Below, in pieces: positions 16,992 to 24,201 of a stretch of DNA of 54,245 nt (position 1 is its first letter; every line of letters starts with the position of its first letter). The notes under the pieces were generated by a model that saw nothing but the letters and a program-made list of their open reading frames with translations, was not told the DNA's origin and searched no databases. The translations under genes and the position numbers were made by a program. This DNA comes from Lentisphaerae bacterium RIFOXYA12_64_32 (lineage in GTDB: Bacteria > Verrucomicrobiota > Lentisphaeria > Oligosphaerales > YB12-FULL-65-16). The stretch is from NCBI GenBank assembly GCA_001803235.1, contig MHBL01000053.1, forward strand, positions 1 to 54,245. Direction: 5' to 3'.

Positions 16992-18289
16992 GAGCCACCG
17001 CCACTCAAGAGGTCCAGGCCTTGCTGGGGACGGACTTCGCCAAGTGCGAGTCCCCGTCGCTCCGCCTGGAGAAGTTCGTTCACCTCGGCGACAATTCGAA
17101 GAAGGCCGAGGTCGATGCCGTCGTTGCCTGCCATGGCCGGACGAAGACGGCCGTCCCATTTCGGGCCCTCCCATCCTTGCCGCCTTCGGTAACCGTGTGC
17201 TTCTCCGCCCGGCTCGGCGGCCGGCTCATCGTCAACCAGGCCGGTGGCGTCCTCGAGAACGCGGGACTCTGCCTGCACCGCCACTTCGGTTGCCCCATGA
17301 TCCCCGGCAGCGCGGTCAAAGGGATAGCTGCCCACGCTGCATGGGGCGAATGGAAGGACACGCCTGACGGGAACGAACGCATGCGCCTGGCACTCGCGAT
17401 CGCCGTGGTCTTTGGCTTCCCAACGTCGGATTCGATGCCCAGGCAGGAGGGCGACCGCAAACGTCAGCCTGAGGAATACCTCGACGAGTACCTGACGCGG
17501 CGATGCCCCGAACTGTTCCATGCCGAGAAGGGCAAGTTGCGGATGCTTGCCGGCTCCGTCTCTTTCCTTCCGGCCACGCCAGCAGATCCTGGCAAGGTCG
17601 CCTTGGTCACCGATATCGTTAACTGCCACCACCCGGAGTACTACAGGAACCACGATCCCCGTGCCAAAGCGTACGACAACGAAAACCCTAACCCGCAATT
17701 CTTCCCGGCCGTCGAAGCGGGGACTGAGTTCGTGTTCACCCTTGTACCCATCCGGCGCGCTGTCCCCAATTGCGTCTCCGCCGTTCTCCCGTCCGGGTTC
17801 TCGCCTGTCACCGCAGCCAAACGCTGGTTGATCGACGGCCTGACGGTTTTCGGCGCGGGCGCCAAGACCGCCGCGGGGTACGGTTGGTTCCTCTACGATG
17901 AGGAGGCCGACACCAGGCGCCAGCGAGAGGCTGCCGAAGCGGCCCGCCTTCAGGCCGAAGTACGCGCCAAAGCCAATGCCGAGGCCAGGCGTTTGGCGGC
18001 CATGACCCCCGAAGAACGCGCGGCCGACGAGTACGCTAAAACGCTTGGGACCGACCCGACCGCTACGCTGAAGGGAAAGATGTCCCAGATCGGGTCTCTG
18101 CCCGAGGATCAACAGCGATCCATCTGTCTCCTGCTGGCGGGCGAATATGCCGGGGTCTGGCAGGAAGATGCCGCCGACGCCGCCAAAGCCGAACGTCAGG
18201 ACGCAAAGAAACGCGAGAAAAGCAAGGGCTGGAAACGGGTCGCCGCCGTCCGCCCCGTCGCCGCGCGCTTGGGAGTGAAGTTGCCATGA
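16988..18289 (+). CDS. cmr6: Cmr6, type III-B RAMP subunit with long C-terminal extension
   Basis: 433 residues. The RAMP core fills about 1-305: FVHLGDNSKKAE near 30, LIVNQAGGVLENAGLCLHRHFGCPMIPGSAVKGIAAHAAW (the PxIPGSAxKG loop), and GAGAKTAAGYGWF (the glycine-rich loop). Cmr6 caps the 3' end of the crRNA. The remaining 125 or so residues are highly charged and rich in Ala, Glu, Arg and Lys (RRQREAAEAARLQAEVRAKA, then a globular-looking LPEDQQRSICLLLAGEYAG and a basic tail). They look like a coiled coil and are not part of the usual 230-340-residue Cmr6. ATGA overlaps couple it to cmr5 and cmr1. Confidence 0.9.
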   Translation: MRATATQEVQALLGTDFAKCESPSLRLEKFVHLGDNSKKAEVDAVVACHGRTKTAVPFRALPSLPPSVTVCFSARLGGRLIVNQAGGVLENAGLCLHRHFGCPMIPGSAVKGIAAHAAWGEWKDTPDGNERMRLALAIAVVFGFPTSDSMPRQEGDRKRQPEEYLDEYLTRRCPELFHAEKGKLRMLAGSVSFLPATPADPGKVALVTDIVNCHHPEYYRNHDPRAKAYDNENPNPQFFPAVEAGTEFVFTLVPIRRAVPNCVSAVLPSGFSPVTAAKRWLIDGLTVFGAGAKTAAGYGWFLYDEEADTRRQREAAEAARLQAEVRAKANAEARRLAAMTPEERAADEYAKTLGTDPTATLKGKMSQIGSLPEDQQRSICLLLAGEYAGVWQEDAADAAKAERQDAKKREKSKGWKRVAAVRPVAARLGVKLP

Positions 18290-19155
18290 AGAACACAACG
18301 ATAACCCTCGAACTCCTCACGCCCTGCTTCTGCGCCGGCGCCGATCAAGCGAGGGCGGAAGTCCGCGCGCCGTCCATCCGCGGCCAGCTCCGCTGGTGGT
18401 TCCGTGTGCTCGGAGGAACACCCGAACAGGAGAAGCGGGTGTTCGGCGGAGTGCATGGAGATGCCCCGGCTGCCAGCGCGATTGTCATTCGAGTCCGATC
18501 TGAGGCCAATGGTGCCCCGGTCCAACTGCCCAGACCGAACGAACCGCTCTACTACCTCTTTCACTTCGCCAAAGCGTCGGGCCGGGGACTCCGCTACACG
18601 GAGGACGGCTATCTTTCGCCGAAGACGCAGTTCTCGATTGATACCGTCGTACGCCGTTCTCTGGCGTCAGACGATGGGAAGACGCTGGATGCCGCACTGG
18701 TCGCTTTCCGTCGCTTGGGTTCCTTGGGCCTGCGCCAGACCCGAGGACTCGGCGCGTTCGCCGACTCGGGGGAACAACTGGCTCTTGCGGACTTCGCTGG
18801 CTGGGCCGCATCCCTTGCGCCTCGCGTCGAGGTCTGCTGGGCCATCGGCCCCGATGGCAAGCCGGTACTGTGTGAGAGTCCGCGCGACGCGTTGGAGGTC
18901 CTCGAGAGTTGCCTGCGCGCCTTGCGTGGGCGATATCCTGCCAAGGGGCCGCCATCGCCACTCGGCAGTTCCACTCCACGCCAGGCGAGCGGCGTGCACC
19001 TGCGCCCGGTCAGGCTGGCGGATGGCGTGCTCCCGGTCGTGTTCTTTGCCGAAGCGACGCTGGAGGCCAGGAGCCGAACCAGAGGCTTCAGGTTGGCCGG
19101 CTTCCGTTTCCCCCGGACCAAAGGCACGGCAGAGGACCACTGCCTTGGACCCTGA
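18286..19155 (+). CDS. cmr1: Cmr1, type III-B RAMP subunit
   Basis: 289 residues. The start ITLELLTPCFCAGADQARAEVRAPSIRGQLRWWFRVLGG is the Cmr1/RAMP signature: the TP-x-F strand, then the R-x-P-S-I-R-G-x-L-R-W-W-F-R motif and FGG. LGSLGLRQTRGLGAF is the glycine-rich loop of its RAMP fold. Cmr1 sits at the crRNA 3' end and helps capture target RNA. Shorter than the two-RRM Cmr1 of archaea. Overlaps cmr6 by four bases and ends the cmr operon, and is followed by a 336-base gap full of nonamer repeats. Confidence 0.92.
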   Translation: MKNTTITLELLTPCFCAGADQARAEVRAPSIRGQLRWWFRVLGGTPEQEKRVFGGVHGDAPAASAIVIRVRSEANGAPVQLPRPNEPLYYLFHFAKASGRGLRYTEDGYLSPKTQFSIDTVVRRSLASDDGKTLDAALVAFRRLGSLGLRQTRGLGAFADSGEQLALADFAGWAASLAPRVEVCWAIGPDGKPVLCESPRDALEVLESCLRALRGRYPAKGPPSPLGSSTPRQASGVHLRPVRLADGVLPVVFFAEATLEARSRTRGFRLAGFRFPRTKGTAEDHCLGP

Positions 19156-19195
19156 CCCCGCTTGCCTCCCGCGCTGCCAGGCGGCAAGGTCCGGA

Positions 19196-19466
19196 CTGAC
19201 CCAGTGACCCAATGACGCCGTGACTCATGGGTCATGACGCGGGGGGCGCGGGGGCCGTTCCCGCGGTGCGGCTTGCCTGTCGCGCCGTCGGGCGCTACGG
19301 TTCACCGGTTTGGCTGGGCCGGCGCGGCAGCCAGGGCTGCCGTGACCCCATGCCCCGGAGCGCAGTGACTCAGTGACCCAATGACGCAATGACTCATGGC
19401 TCGGAGCGGGCGCACGGGGCCGGCCCCCCCCACTGCGTCACGGCGTCACTGGGTCACTGCGTCACA
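19196..19466. repeat. Nonamer arrays in opposing orientation after cmr1
   Basis: Reverse-orientation nonamers (CAGTGACCCAATGACGC type) lie at 19196-19240 and 19361-19399. Forward ones (CACTGCGTCACGGCGTCAC type) lie at 19431-19466. The second and third blocks are complementary and could form a long hairpin with a 30-base GC-rich loop. The rest of the gap 19156-19491 shows no gene. Confidence 0.85.
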
Positions 19467-19491
19467 ACCACAACGAAAGGGCGTCTTTCCC

Positions 19492-20268
19492 ATGCCCCAG
19501 CTCTTCGACAAGTCTGGCGGGTACCGCAAGCTGTACAGCTTCACGTTTGCCACCATGATTCAGCTCGGGACCATTCGGTTCTGCCGGCGGTTCATCTCGT
19601 TCCGGGACGATCCGCTCGGCAAGACCAGCGGGCAGATGGTCGGGGCCGCCCGCTCCGGCCGCCAGAACATCATTGAGGCGTCCGAGCGCGCCGCCACCTC
19701 GAAGGAGACCGAGATCAAGCTCACCGACGTGTCGCGCGCGAGCCTCGCCGAACTCCTCGGCGACTTCGAGATCCACCTGGCCGACAAAGGCTGCATACCC
19801 TGGCGCCAGGACGACCCGCAACGGGTCGAACTGGCCGCGCTGCGCCTGCCCACGTTCGAGTACACCGACGATCCGCTGCACGACTACTGGGAGTACTTCC
19901 ACCGCGTCCGTGCGCCGTTCGCACGCTGGCTCGACAGCGACGATGACACGGTCGTCGCCAACGCGATGATCGTGCTCATCACCAAGACCATGGCCATGCT
20001 CGGCGGCCAGCTCGAACACCAGGGCCAGGCCTTTATGGAAGACGGCGGGTTCCGCGAACGCCTGCACCAGTGCCGGACCGCGACGCGCGACGACGCAGCC
20101 GGCCCCGCCGAACCCGCCCCTGACTGCCCCGAATGCGGCAAACCCATGCGCCAGCGCGTTTCCCGCACCGGCCAGCGCGCCGGCCGGCCTTTCTGGGGTT
20201 GCACCGCCTACCCGGCGTGCAAGGGCACGCGGGAAATCCCGGCAGGACGCAGTGACCCAGTGACGTAA
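19492..20268 (+). CDS. Four-helix-bundle protein with topoisomerase-type zinc ribbon
   Basis: 258 residues from the ATG after AACGAAAGGG; the upstream frame is repeat DNA. Residues 8-195 are helical (GYRKLYSFTFATMIQLGTIRFCRRF, QMVGAARSGRQNIIEASERAATSKETEIKLTDVSRASLAELLGDFE) and match the four-helix-bundle family related to the rRNA intervening-sequence (S23) proteins and, more distantly, to Avd of diversity-generating retroelements; it fits the class called four helix bundle suffix domain proteins. The tail carries CPECGKPM ... FWGCTAYPACKG, a C-x2-C-x21-C-x5-C ribbon like topoisomerase I zinc fingers, suggesting nucleic-acid binding. It lies between cmr1 and card1 with nonamer arrays on both sides. 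No reverse transcriptase is nearby. Its role in CRISPR defence is unknown. Confidence 0.75.
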   Translation: MPQLFDKSGGYRKLYSFTFATMIQLGTIRFCRRFISFRDDPLGKTSGQMVGAARSGRQNIIEASERAATSKETEIKLTDVSRASLAELLGDFEIHLADKGCIPWRQDDPQRVELAALRLPTFEYTDDPLHDYWEYFHRVRAPFARWLDSDDDTVVANAMIVLITKTMAMLGGQLEHQGQAFMEDGGFRERLHQCRTATRDDAAGPAEPAPDCPECGKPMRQRVSRTGQRAGRPFWGCTAYPACKGTREIPAGRSDPVT

Positions 20269-20334
20269 TGACCCAGTGACGCAATGACCCAATGCCCCCC
20301 ACTGCGTCACCGCGTCCTGCGTCACTGCGTCACA
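20249..20334. repeat. Opposed nonamer arrays between two cas-locus genes
   Basis: Reverse nonamers (CAGTGACCCAGTGACGTAA type) at 20249-20294 overlap the 3' end of the four-helix gene. Forward ones (CACTGCGTCACCGCGTC type) follow at 20300-20334. They could fold into a hairpin with a C-rich loop. AGAAGAACGGAGCCCC follows directly, as at 10117. Confidence 0.85.
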
Positions 20335-20355
20335 AGAAGAACGGAGCCCCCGCCC

Positions 20356-21561
20356 ATGAGCCAGCCGGTAGCCCACCTCCACCTCGTCAGCGAACAGACC
20401 ATTCCGAATCTGCTGGCGATCCTGGCGCTCAAACCGGAACGCGTTCTGCTGCTGCGGTCGGCGGACCCGCGCTTCGCGGACGTCCCAAGACACCTGCAAC
20501 AGGCCGCGGTCCTGGCGGGTGTTCCCGCGGCAACTTTCGCCGCCGATGACGACCTGCGTATTCCCGAGTCGCCGCCCAGCATCGGCGCCGTCCGACAACG
20601 GATCACCGCGTTAGCCGCACGCTATGACATTGGGCTGATCCACATCACCGGCGGCACCAAACTTATGAGCATCGGGGCGCGAGACTTCGCCAGGGCCGCG
20701 GGCATCCCCACCCTGTACGTCGACAAGGACTGGTTTTCCGGGGAGACGGGCGAGCTGCCGGAATTGCCGCCGTTGCGTGAGTTGGCGCGACGGCTGACCG
20801 TCCGGCAAGTGCTCTGCGCCTATGGTCTGGACGCCAGCGCGCTAAAGATGGATGCTCCGGTCGAGCGGCAACTCGACTTCGGCAGGGCCGTGCTCGACCT
20901 GATGACACACGCACCGGCGCCCACACAGCGCTACTTGGGAAAGGTCCGCGACCGCCTGCGCCCAGACAGGAAGGACCCGAGGAAGAGCGAGATCGACGGT
21001 ATCCTCGCCCGCGGCCTGCCGGCGCCTGACGACGACACCCAGCATGCCTTCCTGCAGGCGGCCGCCGCCAGGGGCGTCGTGGAGGAACACGGCGCGGGCA
21101 ATTGGCGCCTGGTGCTCCCCGGGGCTACGCGCACCCCCGACGACCGCGTTCGGGCCACGCTGCGCTGCCTCCAGGAACTCGAAGGCTCATGGTACGAATA
21201 TGCCTGTGCCCACGCGATGCTTACCAGCGGACGGTTCGCCGACATCCATATTGGCGTAGAGTCGCAGCGGCGCGACGACAGCCTGGGGGAGACCGATATC
21301 GTCGCCGTCGATCCCGAACGTCTGGCGCTGGCATTCGTGTCATGCAAGGTCTCCGACACTCATGTCAAACCGCTCGAACACGTCTTCGCGACCCGTCAGC
21401 GTGCCGTCGAGTTCGGTGGGGCTTTCAGCCACACCATGTTCTGTGTTCACAGATTCGACGACCACGGCAAGCGCACAACCTTCGAAGCGGCCTGCAGAAC
21501 GTTGCGGTGCGGACTTCTGGTTGGAGCGCCGGACTTCAGCGCATCGGGGCCGCAACCATGA
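20356..21561 (+). CDS. Card1/Can2-like CARF nuclease (DUF1887 family)
   Basis: 401 residues. The N-terminus HLHLVSEQTIPNLLAILALKPERVLLL is the conserved opening of the DUF1887 CARF domain, and LIHITGGTKLMSIGA (94-107) is its ligand-binding motif. A winged-helix-like linker fills about 170-260. The C-terminus holds a PD-(D/E)xK nuclease: GSWYEY (Glu281), GETDIVAVD (Asp314) and FVSCKVS (Lys331), all intact. Card1/Can2 proteins are activated by cyclic tetra-adenylate and degrade nucleic acid when type III complexes find a target. The ATG at 20356 is the first after the repeat array. Its stop overlaps the csx3-like ATG (ATGA), so effector and putative ring nuclease are translationally coupled. 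Confidence 0.88.
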   Translation: MSQPVAHLHLVSEQTIPNLLAILALKPERVLLLRSADPRFADVPRHLQQAAVLAGVPAATFAADDDLRIPESPPSIGAVRQRITALAARYDIGLIHITGGTKLMSIGARDFARAAGIPTLYVDKDWFSGETGELPELPPLRELARRLTVRQVLCAYGLDASALKMDAPVERQLDFGRAVLDLMTHAPAPTQRYLGKVRDRLRPDRKDPRKSEIDGILARGLPAPDDDTQHAFLQAAAARGVVEEHGAGNWRLVLPGATRTPDDRVRATLRCLQELEGSWYEYACAHAMLTSGRFADIHIGVESQRRDDSLGETDIVAVDPERLALAFVSCKVSDTHVKPLEHVFATRQRAVEFGGAFSHTMFCVHRFDDHGKRTTFEAACRTLRCGLLVGAPDFSASGPQP

Positions 21562-21803
21562 CCACCCTCGACCTCTCGACCCTCTACGCCGCCAAAGGTA
21601 GGGCGAAACTGGCCGAACTCGACACGTACATGACCCGCGCCCTCGCCGCCGTCCCGCCCGGCGCGGATGTCACCCTGACCGGGTCGGCACCCATCTGGGT
21701 GTACCTCAAGCTCGCGCACGCCCTGCACGGCCGTGTCCGGTCGCTGACCTACGACAGTCCCGTCACCGGGCCGGTCCGGATATACGACCACAGTCCGGAC
21801 TGA
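21558..21803 (+). CDS. csx3: Csx3-like protein (putative cyclic-oligoadenylate ring nuclease)
   Basis: 81 residues. The second half, VTLTGSAPIWVYLKLAHALHGRVRSLTYD ... VRIYDHSP, aligns with Csx3 (G-x-G/A-P-I-W-x3-x-LAH-x2-H ... YD-x-R/P ... SH-S). Asp66 and His78 sit where Csx3 has metal or catalytic residues, and His54/His57 in the helix before. Csx3 (Crn3) cleaves cyclic tetra-adenylate, ending the signal. At 81 residues it is slightly shorter than the usual 85-110. The four-base overlap with the Card1 gene ensures paired expression of effector and off-switch. Recognition is by eye. Confidence 0.72.
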   Translation: MTTLDLSTLYAAKGRAKLAELDTYMTRALAAVPPGADVTLTGSAPIWVYLKLAHALHGRVRSLTYDSPVTGPVRIYDHSPD

Positions 21804-21829
21804 GCGACACGCGCCGAAGCCGACCCCCG

Positions 21830-21853
21830 ACTCAGTGACCCAGTGACTCATGA
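21830..21853. repeat. Reverse nonamer array after csx3
   Basis: GACTCAGTGACCCAGTGAC and following bases, two to three copies, in the reverse orientation seen after the other cas-locus genes. Confidence 0.75.
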
Positions 21854-21901
21854 CCTGCGGGGCGCGCGGAGTCGCCGCCTGGTGCGGTCCCACACCGCCG
21901 C

Positions 21902-21926
21902 GGACGTCAGCGGACGTCCGTGGACT
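21902..21926. promoter_or_regulatory. GGACGTC direct/inverted repeat
   Basis: GGACGTC-AGC-GGACGTCC followed by GTGGAC. The part GACGTCCGTGGAC is the reverse complement of the centre of the palindrome at 11632-11647. A candidate shared operator at two boundaries of the CRISPR locus. Confidence 0.35.
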
Positions 21927-21985
21927 CGCGCCACGCCGCGTTCGGGCGTAACGTGCTCCCAGAGACAGACAACTGGGAGAACGCG

Positions 21986-22465
21986 ATGCGCCAGCAAACG
22001 ACCAGCTTCCGCCCCCGCATGAGTCACCGCGTCATTGCGTCACTGCGTCATACCGCGACCGCCGTGCGCCACCAACCCAACATCTACCGCGACTGGCTCG
22101 ATGCACCGTGCCCGGTGCTGATGCTCGACGGACGCGCCACGCGGCGCCGGCCTGCGGCGGCGCCGGTCCCGTCGTTCCGCTTCCGCGCCGGGAATGCCGG
22201 CCGCGACCGCGCGCGGCTCCTGCGCTGCCTACGGTACCTCGACCCGCGCCTCGTGCTCGCGCCGGACCGCGTCACCTGGCGGCGATTCCAGCACGTACTG
22301 CAGCCGCGCCCGGCCGATCCGCGGCCGCGAGCCATGGCGCACGCCTGCCTCACGGGCCCGCTGGTGACCGAGTGGCTGTTCGTCGCCGGGCTGCACCGAC
22401 TCGTGCAGGTGGTGCGCCCGGCGGGCACACGGCGGCCAGGCGCGGGGGCAGGGAAAGACTCGTGA
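21986..22465 (+). CDS. Unknown basic protein between csx3 and cas1
   Basis: 159 residues from an ATG with GGGAG eight bases upstream. I recognise no family. The sequence is very rich in Arg, Pro and Ala. After residue 45 it looks more protein-like: NIYRDWLDAPCPVLMLDG, DRARLLRCLRYLDPRLVLAPDRVTWRRFQHVL and a hydrophobic helix GPLVTEWLFVAGLHRLVQVV. A forward nonamer array (22019-22052) is translated inside residues 12-23. It could be a small cas-associated protein, possibly RNA-binding, or a chance frame in GC-rich DNA. A true start after the array is also possible. Confidence 0.4.
   Translation: MRQQTTSFRPRMSHRVIASLRHTATAVRHQPNIYRDWLDAPCPVLMLDGRATRRRPAAAPVPSFRFRAGNAGRDRARLLRCLRYLDPRLVLAPDRVTWRRFQHVLQPRPADPRPRAMAHACLTGPLVTEWLFVAGLHRLVQVVRPAGTRRPGAGAGKDS
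22019..22052. repeat. Forward nonamer array inside an ORF
   Basis: GAGTCACCGCGTCATTGCGTC and the following bases, about three to four copies, lie inside the start of the unknown ORF at 21986. Confidence 0.75.
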
Positions 22466-22502
22466 CGCAGTGACGCACTGACTCAGTGACGCAGTGAGGC
22501 AT
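22462..22502. repeat. Reverse nonamer array before cas1
   Basis: GTGACGCAGTGACGCACTG and more, about four copies in reverse orientation, starting at the stop of the unknown ORF and ending 30 bases before the cas1 ATG. Confidence 0.8.
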
Positions 22503-22531
22503 GGGACGCAGAACCAGGGAGCCAACCCGCG

Positions 22532-23554
22532 ATGCCGACACTCTACCTGAACGGCTACGAGACCGAGGCGAAGCTGAACAGCGAACGCATCGAGGTCAGC
22601 CGGCTCGACCACGAGAAGGACGACGTCGTGACCATGCAGGTGCCGTTCTTCGACCTCGACCGCGTCGTGATCGTCGGCCGCGCCAACGTCAGCACCGCGG
22701 TCCTGCAGCGGCTGGCGCGCGAGGGCATTCCGGCGCACTTCATGGGTTCGAGCGGCCGCTGGCTCGGCACGCTCTCGCCCATGACCAACGGCCACGCGCT
22801 GCGCCGCCTGCGCCAGTACGAACTGGCCCGCAACGCGCCGTTCGCACTCGATGTCGCACGCGCCCTGGTGACGGCCAAGATCCGCAACAGCCGCCGCGTC
22901 CTGCAGCGCCTCTCCGCCAATCGCGACGACGCCCAGGCCCCGGCCCAGCTCGATGTCGGCAACTCGCTCCAGGAACTGAGCCTGCGCGCCACCCAGGCCA
23001 AGGACCTCGACAGCCTCCGCGGCCTTGAAGGCCTTGCCGGCGCTCTGTACTTCAACCGGTTCGGCACGTTCTTCCCCGAAGACATGCCGTTCAAAGGCCG
23101 CAGCCGCCGCCCGCCACGCGACCCGGCCAACGCACTGCTCTCCTGGACCTACACCATCGTCCTGACCGAGGTCGACAGCGCCGTGCGCGCCGCCGGACTC
23201 GACCCGTGCCTCGGGTTCCTGCACGAGATCAGCTATGGCCGCCCGTCCATGGCCCTCGACCTGCTCGAACCGCTGCGCGCGCCGCTTTGCGACCTGCTCG
23301 CCATCAAGATGCTCAGCCACAAACAGCTCAAGCCGGAGGACTTCGAGTACCGCGCCGAGGACGGCGGCACCTACCTGACACGCGAGGCGCGCAAGCAGTT
23401 TTTCTGCGAATACGAGCGTTCCATGACGCGCCGCTTCGCCGAGGAGAAGAACGGCCCGCACACCGATTTCCGCGGCGTGCTCCGCGCCCAGGTCAACACA
23501 CTCCTGCGCGCCATGGACGGCCAGGGCCTCAACGAGTTCTTTATCATGCCATGA
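22532..23554 (+). CDS. cas1: Cas1, CRISPR spacer integrase
   Basis: 340 residues, the normal length. The N-terminal beta domain (TLYLNGYETEAKLNSERIEV, VVIVGRANVSTAVLQRLAREGIPAHFMGSSGR) is followed by the helical catalytic domain. The metal-binding residues are intact: Glu166 in LRGLEGLAGALYF, His231 in GFLHEISYGRPSMALDL, and Asp243/Glu246 in ALDLLEPLR. With Cas2 it integrates new spacers at the leader end. No reverse transcriptase or Cas6 domain is fused to it, unlike some type III Cas1 proteins. It starts 66 bases after the unknown ORF and is read toward cas2 and the array. Confidence 0.97.
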   Translation: MPTLYLNGYETEAKLNSERIEVSRLDHEKDDVVTMQVPFFDLDRVVIVGRANVSTAVLQRLAREGIPAHFMGSSGRWLGTLSPMTNGHALRRLRQYELARNAPFALDVARALVTAKIRNSRRVLQRLSANRDDAQAPAQLDVGNSLQELSLRATQAKDLDSLRGLEGLAGALYFNRFGTFFPEDMPFKGRSRRPPRDPANALLSWTYTIVLTEVDSAVRAAGLDPCLGFLHEISYGRPSMALDLLEPLRAPLCDLLAIKMLSHKQLKPEDFEYRAEDGGTYLTREARKQFFCEYERSMTRRFAEEKNGPHTDFRGVLRAQVNTLLRAMDGQGLNEFFIMP

Positions 23555-23633
23555 GACGGCCAACGTAACAGGCGAGCCCCCCAATGAGTGCTGCGGAACT
23601 GCACGTCCCTCCGGCTCGGCGGACGGCCCAGCC

Positions 23634-23682
23634 GGCGTTCGGCAGCGGGGAACCGGGCAACGGTTCCCCGCTGCCGAACGCC
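23634..23682. repeat. Perfect 21-bp inverted repeat between cas1 and cas2
   Basis: Arms 23634-23654 and 23662-23682 (GGCGTTCGGCAGCGGGGAA... ) are perfectly complementary around a 7-base loop. No T-run follows, so it is not a standard terminator. The frame of cas2 stays open through it. Confidence 0.75.
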
Positions 23683-23841
23683 TCGAAGGGGGTCCGGGGG
23701 AAGTCCATGACGTCCCCCGGCGGGGGCGCGGGGGCAGAGCCCACGCCCGCGCGGATGCCCGAGGCGTCCTGGCCCGAGCCGGTCGACTGGCACAACCGGT
23801 ACGATGTTGGCGTCACCGAGCATCACCCGGGCCCGGAGAGT

Positions 23842-24132
23842 ATGGAGATCAAGCACATGCTGAACCTGGTCGCCTATGACGTGTGCGAACCCAAGCGCCT
23901 GCGCAAGGTCGCCAAAGTCTGCGAGGACTTCGGCGCCCGCGTCGAGAAGAGCGTGTTCGAGTGCGACCTGCCTGACGAACTCTTCCAGCGCCTCTGGCTC
24001 CGCCTCATCGAGATCATCGACGAGGGCGAGGACGCCATCATCGCCTACCGCATCTGCAAGTCATGCGTGAAACAGGTCGAAAGCATGGGCGTGGTCGCGC
24101 GCCCGATCAAGCGCATCTGCTACATCCTGTGA
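23842..24132 (+). CDS. cas2: Cas2, CRISPR adaptation protein
   Basis: 96 residues. LNLVAYDVCEPKRLRKVAKVCEDFGARVEKSVFECDL is the ferredoxin-like Cas2 fold with the conserved Asp after the first strand (AYD) and the VQ/EKSVFE strand; EDAIIAYRICKSC and a final basic strand follow. Cas2 dimers bridge two Cas1 dimers during spacer integration. Two starts are possible: ATG 23842 (CCGGAGAGT upstream, chosen) or ATG 23857. The open frame further upstream to 23584 is low-complexity and holds the 21-bp palindrome, so I exclude it. Confidence 0.95.
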   Translation: MEIKHMLNLVAYDVCEPKRLRKVAKVCEDFGARVEKSVFECDLPDELFQRLWLRLIEIIDEGEDAIIAYRICKSCVKQVESMGVVARPIKRICYIL

Positions 24133-24167
24133 CAGGCGCCGGGCGGCAAGTGTCGGGTGTTGCGCAC

Positions 24168-24201
24168 CACTGAGTCACTGCGTCACTGAGTCACTGCGTC
24201 A
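24168..24201. repeat. Forward nonamer array between cas2 and leader
   Basis: About four copies of ACTGAGTCACTGCGTC. GTGTCGGGTGTTG lies just before, as at the 10067 and 50329 arrays. Confidence 0.85.

Noticed and set aside
19492..20268. Diversity-generating retroelement suggested by the Avd-like bundle
   Set aside because: No reverse transcriptase and no template/variable repeat pair is present in the window.
23634..23682. Rho-independent terminator after cas1
   Set aside because: The hairpin has no following T-run, and the cas2 frame and transcription direction continue.
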